DNA from: Dehalococcoidales bacterium
Lineage (GTDB): Bacteria; Chloroflexota; Dehalococcoidia; Dehalococcoidales; UBA2162
Direction: 5' to 3'
Assembly (NCBI GenBank): GCA_030690265.1
Contig: JAUYHA010000177.1
Location: 62,001-126,000 of the forward strand
Length of the DNA stretch: 64,000 bases
The position numbers and the translations under genes are program-made. The notes beneath the pieces are model-generated. The model ran no database searches. It worked only from the letters and a program-made list of their open reading frames with translations, and had not been told where the DNA came from. Below, one piece after another: positions 1 to 8,408 of this stretch. Every line of letters begins with the position of its first letter. Within the stretch, counting starts at the first letter, position 1.

Positions 1-1
1 A

Positions 2-1309
2 GCAGCCCACACTATCCTGGAAACCGTGATACACCTCCCGGCTTTTGGGCTACTTTACTTCGTCCCCAGTGCTTTATTTCTTATTCCGGTAGTGTTTGCA
101 GCGCTGACCTTTGGATTGAGAGGAGCTCTCGTCACCTCGCTGACGGCTACTGTGATTACTATTCCTAACTGGGTCTTCTTTCACGAAAGCTGGGAGACTC
201 TCGGCTGTATATCTCAGCTGTTCGTGGTCAATATTGCCGCTTATTTCATCGGGAAGCAGACTAACAAGGTAAGGGGTGCCCTGCAGCAAGCAAAAGCCGC
301 CAGAACGGCTCTGGCAATTTCTGAAACAAAATACCGCAGGTTATTTGAATCCAGTCCCAACCCTATTCTCGTCCTGGATGTAAATGGTGCTATCCAGGAT
401 GCCAATCTGGCGGCAGGTGTTCTCTTCACTAAGACGCCGGAATCTCTGAAGAGGACTGCCGCGGCTGACCTGCTCGGGACGACAAATACCCAGAAACTTC
501 TTGGTTTTTCCAGGGATAGCCAGCCCCCGGAGGCGCTGACTCTAAAGCTTAAGGATGGTCTGGAACTTTACGTAGAGCCAGCGTTTACCCAGGCCAATGA
601 TATTCAGGACAGCCTCGTTATCCAGCTCCACCTGAGGGATGTTACCGAAGAAAGAATGCGGCAGGCGGGACTTAGAGCCTACGCGGCCCATGTGCTCCAC
701 GTCCAGGAAGAGGAGCGTCAGCACATTGCCCGGGAGTTGCATGATGTAACGATTCAGCAACTGGTCTTGCTTTACCGTCAGCTGGATAGCAGCGAATCTC
801 TACCGCAATCTCTCGTCAACATGCTGAAAGGAGCCAGGGGAACAATCGAGGAAGTTATCAGGGGACTTCGAGATTTCACCAGGACTCTACGGCCTTCGAT
901 TCTGGATGATATCGGACTGGAAGCCTCTATCCGCACTCTGCTCTCAGGCTTTATGCAAAGGTCAATGATTAAAGGACGGATAAAAATAGTTGGACAACCG
1001 CGAAGATTACCACCAGATGTTGAGTTAGGGGTTTTTCGTGTTGTTCAAGAGGCATTATCTAATGTAGAACGCCATGCTCGGGCAACTCAGGTGGCTGTAA
1101 CGATAACCTTCGACAAAGATAAAGTCAGGCTGGAGGTAGTTGATAACGGGGTAGGTTTTACTGTACCATCCTCCCCGGGTGACTTTTCTGCCAGCGGTCA
1201 GCTGGGGCTCATCAGTATGCAGGAACGGGCAAAGCTGCTCAACGGTAAGCTCGAAATCCAGTCCAGCCCCAATAAGGGCACCCGGGTTATTATCTCTATT
1301 CCTGTCTGA
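2..1309 (+). CDS. NarX-type sensor histidine kinase (5' truncated)
   Basis: The reading frame is open to the left edge, so the protein begins outside the window; the first possible internal start is GTG at 26. The visible part has two hydrophobic segments (the last two of a membrane sensor module), a short coiled linker, a PAS domain (about residues 100-205 counted from the GTG), a HisKA_3 dimerisation/phosphoacceptor region with the H-box HIARELHD (His about 239), and a HATPase_c domain with N-box VVQEALSNVERHA, G-box DNGVGF and the GLISMQERA segment usual in NarX/LiaS kinases. It should autophosphorylate and pass phosphate to a NarL-type regulator; the only one in reach is at 3178. The sensed signal cannot be read from sequence. 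The next kinase starts ten bases downstream, so the two are co-transcribed. Confidence 0.9.
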   Translation, partial: AAHTILETVIHLPAFGLLYFVPSALFLIPVVFAALTFGLRGALVTSLTATVITIPNWVFFHESWETLGCISQLFVVNIAAYFIGKQTNKVRGALQQAKAARTALAISETKYRRLFESSPNPILVLDVNGAIQDANLAAGVLFTKTPESLKRTAAADLLGTTNTQKLLGFSRDSQPPEALTLKLKDGLELYVEPAFTQANDIQDSLVIQLHLRDVTEERMRQAGLRAYAAHVLHVQEEERQHIARELHDVTIQQLVLLYRQLDSSESLPQSLVNMLKGARGTIEEVIRGLRDFTRTLRPSILDDIGLEASIRTLLSGFMQRSMIKGRIKIVGQPRRLPPDVELGVFRVVQEALSNVERHARATQVAVTITFDKDKVRLEVVDNGVGFTVPSSPGDFSASGQLGLISMQERAKLLNGKLEIQSSPNKGTRVIISIPV

Positions 1310-1319
1310 GGAGACATCC

Positions 1320-3185
1320 TTGATTCATTTATCACGTATGGGACTGCTCAAGAAAACTTTTATTTTTGTTGGGGCCGGGTTTGCGGCGCTGATGGCTCTT
1401 TTAACCTTTATTTCGCTGGATACCGTCAACCAGGGTATCGAAATTGCTTCACGGGAAAAGCTTGCCGTGGCGGAAAACATTGCTTCAAACATTGATGATA
1501 TCATACTGCACCTGCATTTTGAGACAGCTTATACCGCTTCGGTCCTGGGAAATAACTGGCAGAAAGTTGACGCTGAGTCAGACAGGAGTGAGCGTCTAGT
1601 CTCCTTAAGAAACCACCTGCTACGCCATATGGCTTCGTTCCGGCAAGTAGATGCGGTAGTATTCGTAGCCCTACTGGATAGCGGAGGGAATGTTCTGCAG
1701 ATGGAGCCTGCCCCTGAGCAGGGAATAGCACAATCTGTGGCTGCTGCTCCTGCTATTCAGCAAGTCTTAGCCGGTGATGAGGAATATATTGAAGTGGAGA
1801 AGGCAATTCTAACGGGTGATAGCCCGACCCTCTCAATGGTGGTCCCTGTTAAAGACGACCAGCAATTATTACAGGGAATGATAGTTGCTGATATTCCGGT
1901 CATTCCCGGTAACTTTGATTCCCTTCTCCAGCGGTGGGGAGCAGAGCACGACTTACAGGTTATCAGTGAAACCGGCACCATCGTGGCGAGTTCTCTGCGG
2001 ATAACGAACATCGGAGAAAGTGAGCACTGGAACCTGATAGGCCACCTGGCCCAGGAGCGAGCTGCGGGGATAGGGCAACACCCTGGAGATGAGGATACCA
2101 AAGCGCATATTGTCGCCTTTGCCCCTCTGGAATCTGTGCCCTGGGGTGTGGTCCTGGAGAAATCAACAGATGAACTCCTGGAATTGCCCTGGGCTATGGG
2201 CAGAAGACTGCTCGTAGTTGGCGGAGTGGCAATACTGGTAGCTGCCGGGCTGATATGGGGGTTTACCCGGCAGCTGATTAATCCGATACGCCGCCTGGCG
2301 GCCGTAGCTGAGAGCTTCGGGACCGGTAATCTGGAAGCCAAAATCCCGCCAATGCGGCAGGATGAAATAGGCGAGCTGGCTCAAAGTCTGGAAACCATGC
2401 GTTGTCAGCTTAAGCAATCAATCGATGAAACAAAGCAGTTGAATCTGGAACTTGAGCGGCGCGTCAAAAGACGAACTGCTCAGTTAGAAGAACTCTACGA
2501 GCAACTCAGGCTGAAGGACATGGAACGCGGTGAACTTCTGGGCAAGATTATCACCGTTCAGGAAGAAGAAAGACGGCGTATTGCTCGCGAGCTACATGAT
2601 GATATCAGCCAGACCCTCACCGGCCTGGTTATGAATCTGAGAAGCATCGAGAATCTCATTGCCAGCAACCCGGATACAGCCAGGAAAGAACTGGAGTCCT
2701 TGCGACACTCTGCTCGGGGAACCGTTGACAATGTGCGCCGCCTTATTCTGGACCTGCGCCCCAGTCTGCTTGATGACCTCGGCCTGGTGCCCGCCATCAG
2801 CTGGTACCTGGAAAACTATCTGGCTCCCGCCGGTGTGGAGGCAAAGCTGGAAGTTACCGGAACGGAGGAAAGACTCCCGGCAGCCACAGAGATAGCTCTA
2901 TTCAGAGTGGTGCAGGAAGCACTTACCAATATTGTCAAACATGCCCGGGCAAAAACAGCCCTTATTTGCCTGGAATTTGCCTCCTCCGCTATTGTAGGGG
3001 ATATTAAAGACGATGGAAAAGGTTTTAGTATGAGCCAGGTACGGCGAAATGGAGACGAAGGAATAGGCTTGCTGGGTATGGCTGAGCGTATTGAGCTTAT
3101 AAAAGGCAAGATAAAAATAGAATCTGAGCCGGAAAAAGGGACCCGTATTCACTTTGAAATCCCCAGGCAGGAGAATAGTGGCTAA
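1320..3185 (+). CDS. Membrane sensor histidine kinase with extracytoplasmic sensor and HAMP domain
   Basis: About 621 residues from a TTG start at 1320, chosen because GAGGAG lies seven bases upstream; ATG 1338 is the alternative. A longer open frame from 1179 would overlap the previous gene and is not credible. Order: transmembrane helix (about 10-33), a roughly 260-residue extracytoplasmic sensor region resembling dCACHE/CHASE-type modules, second transmembrane helix (about 297-315), HAMP, coiled coil rich in Glu/Arg/Leu, HisKA_3 with H-box RIARELHDD (His about 426), and HATPase_c with RVVQEALTNIVKHA and DDGKGF. It is a NarX/LiaS-class kinase. It overlaps the response regulator start by eight bases, so kinase and regulator are translationally coupled. 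Ligand unknown. Confidence 0.93.
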   Translation: MIHLSRMGLLKKTFIFVGAGFAALMALLTFISLDTVNQGIEIASREKLAVAENIASNIDDIILHLHFETAYTASVLGNNWQKVDAESDRSERLVSLRNHLLRHMASFRQVDAVVFVALLDSGGNVLQMEPAPEQGIAQSVAAAPAIQQVLAGDEEYIEVEKAILTGDSPTLSMVVPVKDDQQLLQGMIVADIPVIPGNFDSLLQRWGAEHDLQVISETGTIVASSLRITNIGESEHWNLIGHLAQERAAGIGQHPGDEDTKAHIVAFAPLESVPWGVVLEKSTDELLELPWAMGRRLLVVGGVAILVAAGLIWGFTRQLINPIRRLAAVAESFGTGNLEAKIPPMRQDEIGELAQSLETMRCQLKQSIDETKQLNLELERRVKRRTAQLEELYEQLRLKDMERGELLGKIITVQEEERRRIARELHDDISQTLTGLVMNLRSIENLIASNPDTARKELESLRHSARGTVDNVRRLILDLRPSLLDDLGLVPAISWYLENYLAPAGVEAKLEVTGTEERLPAATEIALFRVVQEALTNIVKHARAKTALICLEFASSAIVGDIKDDGKGFSMSQVRRNGDEGIGLLGMAERIELIKGKIKIESEPEKGTRIHFEIPRQENSG

Positions 3186-3849
3186 AAAGATTCGTGTTCT
3201 GATAATTGACGACCATACTATCGTCCGCACCGGCATCCGCCTTCTCTTAAACTCACAGCCCGATATGGAAGCAATAGGAGAAGCCGAGAATGGCAATAAA
3301 GGTCTGGCACTGGCTAAGGAACTCAGACCGGATGTTATTATTATGGATATTAATATGCCGGATATGGACGGTATCACCGCCACCCGGGTAATCAAGAAAG
3401 AACTACCTGAGGCGCGGATTCTGGCGCTAACCATGCACCGGGACAGCCGCTACTTTTTCCAGATGCTGAAAGAGGGTGCCCTCGGCTATGTGCTCAAAGA
3501 TGCCGAACCTGATGAGCTGTTGGACGCTATCAGAGCTGTCAACCAGGATAAAGCCTATCTGCTCCCCGATTTAGCCCGGCGACTGCTGGATGACTATCTG
3601 GACAGACTGAAAGCGGGAGATGAGCAGGATACTTACAATGAGCTGACAACCAGGGAAAAGGAGGTGCTCAAGCTCATCGGAGAAGGACGTACCAGCCGGG
3701 AGATTGGTGAAATGCTGTTTATCAGTTTAAATACTGTGGAACGCCACCGGAGTGCCATAATGGAAAAACTCGGCATGCATAACAAAGGTCAGCTGATTAG
3801 ATTTGCCCTTAGAAAAGGACTGGTTAAGATGGATAACGCGGATAGCTAG
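3178..3849 (+). CDS. NarL/FixJ-family response regulator
   Basis: 223 residues from GTG 3178, which has GGAG five to six bases upstream and gives the canonical N-terminus KKIRVLIIDDH. The receiver domain has the acidic pair at residues 11-12, phosphoacceptor Asp57 in IIMDINMPDMDG, and the conserved Lys near residue 107 (LKDAEP). The C-terminal LuxR helix-turn-helix (ELTTREKEVLKLIGEG to RHRSAIMEKL) binds DNA. It completes a kinase-kinase-regulator cluster and is followed by an intrinsic terminator, then by the decahaem cytochrome gene. Control of that cytochrome is a reasonable guess from position only. A link with the nar operon 54 kb away is also possible because the family is NarL, but nothing here proves it. 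Confidence 0.95.
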   Translation: MAKKIRVLIIDDHTIVRTGIRLLLNSQPDMEAIGEAENGNKGLALAKELRPDVIIMDINMPDMDGITATRVIKKELPEARILALTMHRDSRYFFQMLKEGALGYVLKDAEPDELLDAIRAVNQDKAYLLPDLARRLLDDYLDRLKAGDEQDTYNELTTREKEVLKLIGEGRTSREIGEMLFISLNTVERHRSAIMEKLGMHNKGQLIRFALRKGLVKMDNADS

Positions 3850-3873
3850 GGTAGTCCCCCTCTCACTAAATAT

Positions 3874-3909
3874 AAAAGCCACCAGAAAAAATGGTGTCTT
3901 TTCTTTTTG
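3874..3909 (+). terminator. Intrinsic terminator after the response regulator
   Basis: CACCA (3880-3884) pairs with TGGTG (3892-3896). The stem is extended by AAAAG/CTTTT on either side of one mismatch, and a T-rich run follows. It separates the signalling genes from the cytochrome gene. Confidence 0.65.
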
Positions 3910-3999
3910 AAAAATGGTATATTATCCATCAGGTATTCTTCTGTACTACGAAATAAACTGATAAAGGAGAGCATCGAGTTTGGAGAGGAAGAGTCTGTC

Positions 4000-6177
4000 A
4001 TGACAAATACCAAGAAACTAACATTTATGTTGTTGTTGGGTCTCAGCCTGGGATTATTGTTGCTTTCTGCCTGTCAGGGACCGACAGGACCGACAGGACC
4101 ACAAGGACCAGAAGGCTCACCAGCGCCAATACCACCCGGTGTCGGGCTTAAGTCTACAATCACCAAGGTGGAAATTGGGGCTGACCGTAAACCGATAGTT
4201 ACTTTCACCCTCACCGATGAGAAGGGGACACCCTTGAAGATATCTGACCTCGACGGCTATCCGAGCTTTACTCTCGCCTATATTAAGGAAGACCCCACCA
4301 GCAAGCTCACCCAGTATGTGTCCTATACCGTGGGGGATGTCAAAGGCGCTTCTTATACCTTTAAGGGTGCAGAAATTCAGCCAGTTCTAGCCGAGGTAAT
4401 AGGAAGACCCGGTTTTGACCCCCGGGCCACCACCCCGGCTTTCCCCGCCGACCACCCCGCTTTCAATGACCTGGGGAACGGCACCTTTACCTATATCTTC
4501 AGTACCGTCCTTCCGGGAGACTATGACCGGAATGCCACCCACCGGGTGGGGGGGCAATTCACCAGTGGCAGCCGCGCTTTTGTGGCTAATCCCACCTTAG
4601 ATTTTGTCCCCGCCGGAGGCGCGGTGAGTTTAACCCGCCAGGTAGTGACAAAGGAATCTTGCAACCAATGTCACGACCCCTTATCGGCACATGGCGGCTC
4701 GAGACAGGACCCGGCGCTATGTGTTACCTGCCACACCTCTCAGAATATTGACCCGGAAACCGGCAATACCCCCGAGTTCAAGGTGATGGTGCATAAGATT
4801 CACCGCGGCATCAATCTGCCCAGTGTTAAGGCTGGGGAGGACTATCGGATTGTCGGCTTCCGGCAGACTGTATTTGACTTCTCGAAAGTAGTCTTCCCCC
4901 AGTTCGGTGGCTCCAGTATCGGCGATGTCCGAAACTGCATCACCTGCCATGGCGCCCCTCCGGTAGGAATGACCGCAGAGGACTACGCCAGACTGGCACC
5001 CAACGCCGATAACTATAAGAATAACCCCAGTATTGCTGCCTGCGGCGCCTGCCATGAGAATATTGATTTTGCTACCGGTAAAGCCCGCTATGGCGGGATG
5101 AGAGACCATCCCGGCGGTCCTCAGGCTAACGATAGTGCCTGTAAGTCCTGCCATACTGCTGACTCCGGGAAAGAATTCGACGCTTCAGTGGTCGGTGCCC
5201 ATACCATTCCAGCCGAGTCAAATCAGCTCAAAGGACTGGACGTAGAGATTATCCGTGTTACCGGTACGTCTCCAGGACTGCAACCCCAGGTGGTCTTCAC
5301 CATGAAAGATAAGACCGGGAAGACAGTCCTGCCAGGGGAACTGACATCGATCGCTTTCAACCTGAAGGGACCCACCACCGACTATCTGGGTCCAGCGACG
5401 ACGGAGGCTGCTGACCTCACTAAAGTGGTCAGTAACGGCGAAGGTACCTATGCCTATACCCTCGCTACCGCCATTCCATCTGACGCCACCGGCACCTGGG
5501 CCATCGGGATGGAGGTACGTCGGATGGACACTACTATTATCGGGAATGAGGGGGCACCAATAAACGTGAGTGAAAGAAGCTATAACCCGGTGGCATATAT
5601 CCCAGTCACCGACAAAATAGCTATCCCCAGACGGCAGATAGTGGCAACCGAGAAGTGTAATGTCTGCCACAAGGAGATAGCCTTCCACGGCGGCGGACGG
5701 AAGAACACCGCCGAATACTGCCAGTTCTGCCATAACCCGGCGAATGTGGATGTCCCCGACCGTGTCCCTGAGAGGTTCGGCGGTCCTTACGATGTACCTC
5801 CGCAGTCAATTAACTTCCGCCTCATGATTCACCGTATTCATACCGGCGAGGAACTGACCCGCGACTTTACCATTTACCGCACCCGGGGCGTCTATAACTT
5901 CAATGAAGTTGAATTTCCCGGCGACCTGAGAAACTGCGCCAAGTGCCACGTTGGTACCTCCTACTTGCTGCCACTACCCGAAACCAATGCTAATACCCTG
6001 GCGCCGCGCGAGTTCTATTCGCCACTGGGACCAGCCGCCTCAGCCTGTCTGGGTTGCCACGATAGCCAGTCTGCCGCGGCTCACGCCTCCACTATGACCT
6101 CAGTTTTCGGCGAAGCTTGTGCCGCCTGCCACGGTCAGGGTCGTGATTTCGCTGTGGAGAAGGTGCACCAGCGCTAG
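4000..6177 (+). CDS. Decahaem c-type cytochrome lipoprotein, OmcA/MtrC family
   Basis: 725 residues from ATG 4000; the frame extends upstream, but the signal peptide begins here and a GAGAGGAAG stretch precedes it. It starts with a lipoprotein signal ending LLLLSAC (lipidated Cys25), followed by a short collagen-like GPTGPTGPQGPEG linker. Ten CXXCH haem sites are present: CNQCH, CVTCH, CITCH, CGACH, CKSCH, CNVCH, CQFCH, CAKCH, CLGCH and CAACH. They form two groups of five (about residues 221-390 and 555-710), each preceded by a beta-rich domain. This matches the beta/pentahaem/beta/pentahaem plan of the OmcA/MtrC decahaem family that passes electrons to extracellular metals or partners. No porin gene (MtrB type) is nearby, which suits a monoderm cell surface. 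It could also be an intermediate to other cytochromes. It is monocistronic or nearly so. Confidence 0.93.
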   Translation: MTNTKKLTFMLLLGLSLGLLLLSACQGPTGPTGPQGPEGSPAPIPPGVGLKSTITKVEIGADRKPIVTFTLTDEKGTPLKISDLDGYPSFTLAYIKEDPTSKLTQYVSYTVGDVKGASYTFKGAEIQPVLAEVIGRPGFDPRATTPAFPADHPAFNDLGNGTFTYIFSTVLPGDYDRNATHRVGGQFTSGSRAFVANPTLDFVPAGGAVSLTRQVVTKESCNQCHDPLSAHGGSRQDPALCVTCHTSQNIDPETGNTPEFKVMVHKIHRGINLPSVKAGEDYRIVGFRQTVFDFSKVVFPQFGGSSIGDVRNCITCHGAPPVGMTAEDYARLAPNADNYKNNPSIAACGACHENIDFATGKARYGGMRDHPGGPQANDSACKSCHTADSGKEFDASVVGAHTIPAESNQLKGLDVEIIRVTGTSPGLQPQVVFTMKDKTGKTVLPGELTSIAFNLKGPTTDYLGPATTEAADLTKVVSNGEGTYAYTLATAIPSDATGTWAIGMEVRRMDTTIIGNEGAPINVSERSYNPVAYIPVTDKIAIPRRQIVATEKCNVCHKEIAFHGGGRKNTAEYCQFCHNPANVDVPDRVPERFGGPYDVPPQSINFRLMIHRIHTGEELTRDFTIYRTRGVYNFNEVEFPGDLRNCAKCHVGTSYLLPLPETNANTLAPREFYSPLGPAASACLGCHDSQSAAAHASTMTSVFGEACAACHGQGRDFAVEKVHQR

Positions 6178-6179
6178 GC

Positions 6180-6458
6180 AGATACCTGGGTTCCTGACAA
6201 CCCTACGTTCTAAAACTTTAACATTCTCTGTAACAGATGAAGCCGGTAATCCGGTAACCGGGTTAATGAGTCCAACGGTATCAGTAAAAAGACACGGTTC
6301 AGACAGCGTACGAAATATAGAAGCTATTGATAACGCGGACGGCAGTTGGGGAGAGGAAAGAATACAAGGTCAGTTTGCTATTCACTGACTCCTTTAACAA
6401 CTTCACCCTCGACAAGTCAGAGACCGCCTATCCTCTGGTAGCTGTGGAGGGGCATTAG
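6180..6458 (+). pseudogene. Frameshifted fragment of a secreted beta-domain protein
   Basis: Between the cytochrome stop and a strong terminator lies protein-like sequence split between two frames. Frame 2 reads TLTFSVTDEAGNPVTGL and continues to ADGSWGE near 6355. Frame 3 then reads KEYKVSLLFTDSFNN and ends at a stop at 6456-6458. One base change in length near 6350 would join them. The first part resembles the beta-domain preceding the first haem group of the cytochrome (compare VTFTLTDEKGTPL there). It may therefore be the remnant of a second cytochrome or of a carbohydrate-like domain. There is no start codon with a ribosome site. Confidence 0.5.
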
Positions 6459-6516
6459 TCAAGAAAATATATAAAGGATAATCAGCAAGTCAGGTAAAGT
6501 TACCATAGCAGGTAGG

Positions 6517-6554
6517 AAAGACCCTACTCTTCACACGAGAGTAGGGTCTTTTTT
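6517..6554 (+). terminator. Strong intrinsic terminator
   Basis: A perfect 14-base stem AAAGACCCTACTCT / AGAGTAGGGTCTTT surrounds a 7-base loop and is followed by a T run. It ends the cytochrome transcript. Confidence 0.92.
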
Positions 6555-6589
6555 GGCATTAGAGAGAAGTTGCTCCTAAAATATTGGGT

Positions 6590-6769
6590 TCATGTCCTAT
6601 CTTGGCAGTATCCACAATCCTGCTCCACGCATAAGCCATCCCCGCAGTCAGGACGACAATAGGCGAACTGGTTATGCCCTGTCTTCTGCCTATGCCAGTT
6701 CGCCCCATGCGCGGTCAATTTCATCCTGGTTGTTTCCGGGCATATCATACATTGAAACACCATTTTCAA
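6590..6769 (-). CDS. Possible Cys-rich mini-protein (59 aa)
   Basis: A short frame reads from TTG 6769, with AAGGAGGG (6779-6786) nine bases upstream, to TGA 6590-6592. The product has six later-clustered or paired Cys plus one more: FQCMICPETT near the N-terminus, then AYCRPDCGDGLCVEQDCGYC at the C-terminus. These pairs look like metal-binding knuckles, as in zinc ribbons or rubredoxin-like folds. I do not recognise the family. A second frame on the same strand, ending AWGELA, also looks protein-like over part of the region, so frame choice is not certain. It stands alone between the cytochrome terminator and the end of the nuo operon. Confidence 0.4.
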   Translation of the reverse strand: MKMVFQCMICPETTRMKLTAHGANWHRQKTGHNQFAYCRPDCGDGLCVEQDCGYCQDRT

Positions 6770-6906
6770 TGGCTGAGACCCTCCTTAATGAATATAACAT
6801 AATGGGTACAGTATAAATCTACAGTTAAGGCTTTTTTCTGTCAAGAAACACGCACAAGTATAGTATATACGTACCTGATGCAGGCATAAAACTGCGCCAG
6901 GAGGGG

Positions 6907-8367
6907 TTAGGGCGTGAACAGGTTTGCCGCTATTTCGGCGAATCTGAGCAGGAAGTTCGGGGCAACACCAAGCAATAGTACCAGAAGGCAGGAGATTGCG
7001 ATGGCGACACCCAGCGCCGTTGAAGCCGGGGCGGTTGCTTCCAGTTTTGCCTCGTTTAGCCACATCACCTTCACTACCCTCAGATAGTAGTAAGCGGATA
7101 TGACGCTATTAATTACGGCTACGATGACAAGCCAGAGTAAATTATGCTGCACCGCGGCACTGAAAAGGTAAAACTTGGCTATAAAACCGGCCGTCGGCGG
7201 TATCCCGATTAGCGATATCAAACAGAATGACAGTGCCAGTGCCAGCAGGGGAGACTTTTTCCCCATACCAGCGTAGTCTTCTATATTGTCACTGCCTGTT
7301 TTTTCGGAAAGGCCAATCACGGCGAAAAACGCTCCAAGATTGGTAGCGGTATAAGCGGCCAGGAAAAATAACACGCCGCTCTGTCCCAGAATGTCAGTCT
7401 GTGCGGCAAATCCCATGGTGGCTAATCCCAGCATAATATAGCCCGCCTGGGCGACACTGGAATAGGCCAGCATACGCTTGATATTCGGCTGGGGTATTGC
7501 CCAGATATTACCCGCCGTCATACCTATCACTGCCAGGATGCCGAAAGCCATTCCCCATTCGTTACCTAGCCACACCGGCTGGCTGAACGCAGAGTAAAAT
7601 ATCCTCAAAACAATGGCAAAGCCGGCAGATTTGCTGGCGACAGACAAATAAGCCGTCACCGGTGTCGGGGCGCCCTCATATACATCTGGCGCCCACATCA
7701 GGAAAGGGAAAGCGGTAATCTTGAAACCCAGTCCCGTGATAATCAATACAATTCCCAGCAGTAGCCCGAAACCCCCTGTGCTACCGGCGGTGATATTATT
7801 TTGAATAGCAACGGCTATCTCACCCAGTTGCGTTGTTCCGGTGAACCCATAGATAAATATCATGCCGTACAAAAATATTGCCGAGGATATGGCGCCGAGT
7901 AAGAAGTATTTTAAGGCGGACTCGGTAGACTTTTGATTCTTCAGGAAACCCACCAGCGCGTACAGGGTAAGGCTGGTCAATTCCAGGGCTACGAACAGGA
8001 AGATAAGCTCTGTTGCGGATGCCATTAACATCATACCCAGTGTGGAAATAAGTACCAGCGCCGAATATTCACCTCTGAATTGAGCGAATTTTGAGGCGTA
8101 TTTAATAGAGGCGAGAATAACCAGCCCGGCAATACTTAGAAAGAGCAATTTGAAGAATAAAGCGAAGTGGTCTACCGCCAGCATATTGTTGAAGATTACC
8201 TGGTTGCTCTTTCCCCAGTAAGAGATGGTAAAGCCTCCGGCTACTACCAGCCCGGCCAGACTGATAAGGTTAAGCCCTTTTTTATCCTTGCTGAACAGGT
8301 TGAACAGGATTACGATTATAGCTCCGGCAAGAACACTGAGTTCCGGAATAATTAATCCGAGATTCAA
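6907..8367 (-). CDS. nuoN: NADH-quinone oxidoreductase-like subunit N
   Basis: 486 residues, about 14 transmembrane helices, with the Mrp-antiporter-type core: the conserved Glu of helix 5 (LFVALELTSLTLYAL), the Lys of the broken helix 7 region, and PNIKRMLAYSSVAQAGYIMLG. It is one of the three antiporter-like proton channels of complex I. It is the last gene of the nuo operon, 41 bases after nuoM. Length is typical (E. coli NuoN 485). No clear terminator follows. Confidence 0.96.
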   Translation of the reverse strand: MNLGLIIPELSVLAGAIIVILFNLFSKDKKGLNLISLAGLVVAGGFTISYWGKSNQVIFNNMLAVDHFALFFKLLFLSIAGLVILASIKYASKFAQFRGEYSALVLISTLGMMLMASATELIFLFVALELTSLTLYALVGFLKNQKSTESALKYFLLGAISSAIFLYGMIFIYGFTGTTQLGEIAVAIQNNITAGSTGGFGLLLGIVLIITGLGFKITAFPFLMWAPDVYEGAPTPVTAYLSVASKSAGFAIVLRIFYSAFSQPVWLGNEWGMAFGILAVIGMTAGNIWAIPQPNIKRMLAYSSVAQAGYIMLGLATMGFAAQTDILGQSGVLFFLAAYTATNLGAFFAVIGLSEKTGSDNIEDYAGMGKKSPLLALALSFCLISLIGIPPTAGFIAKFYLFSAAVQHNLLWLVIVAVINSVISAYYYLRVVKVMWLNEAKLEATAPASTALGVAIAISCLLVLLLGVAPNFLLRFAEIAANLFTP

Positions 8368-8408
8368 AGATGTGCTCCTTTATTATTATGAAATCTCTTT
8401 TTTTCTCT

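Noticed and set aside
1179-1319. N-terminal extension of the second kinase
   Set aside because: It overlaps the end of the first kinase in another frame, and a TTG with a ribosome site at 1320 gives a normal membrane N-terminus.
1757-2341. Long minus-strand frame inside the second kinase
   Set aside because: Antisense shadow with Ser/Arg/Pro-rich low-quality protein; the plus-strand product is a clear kinase.
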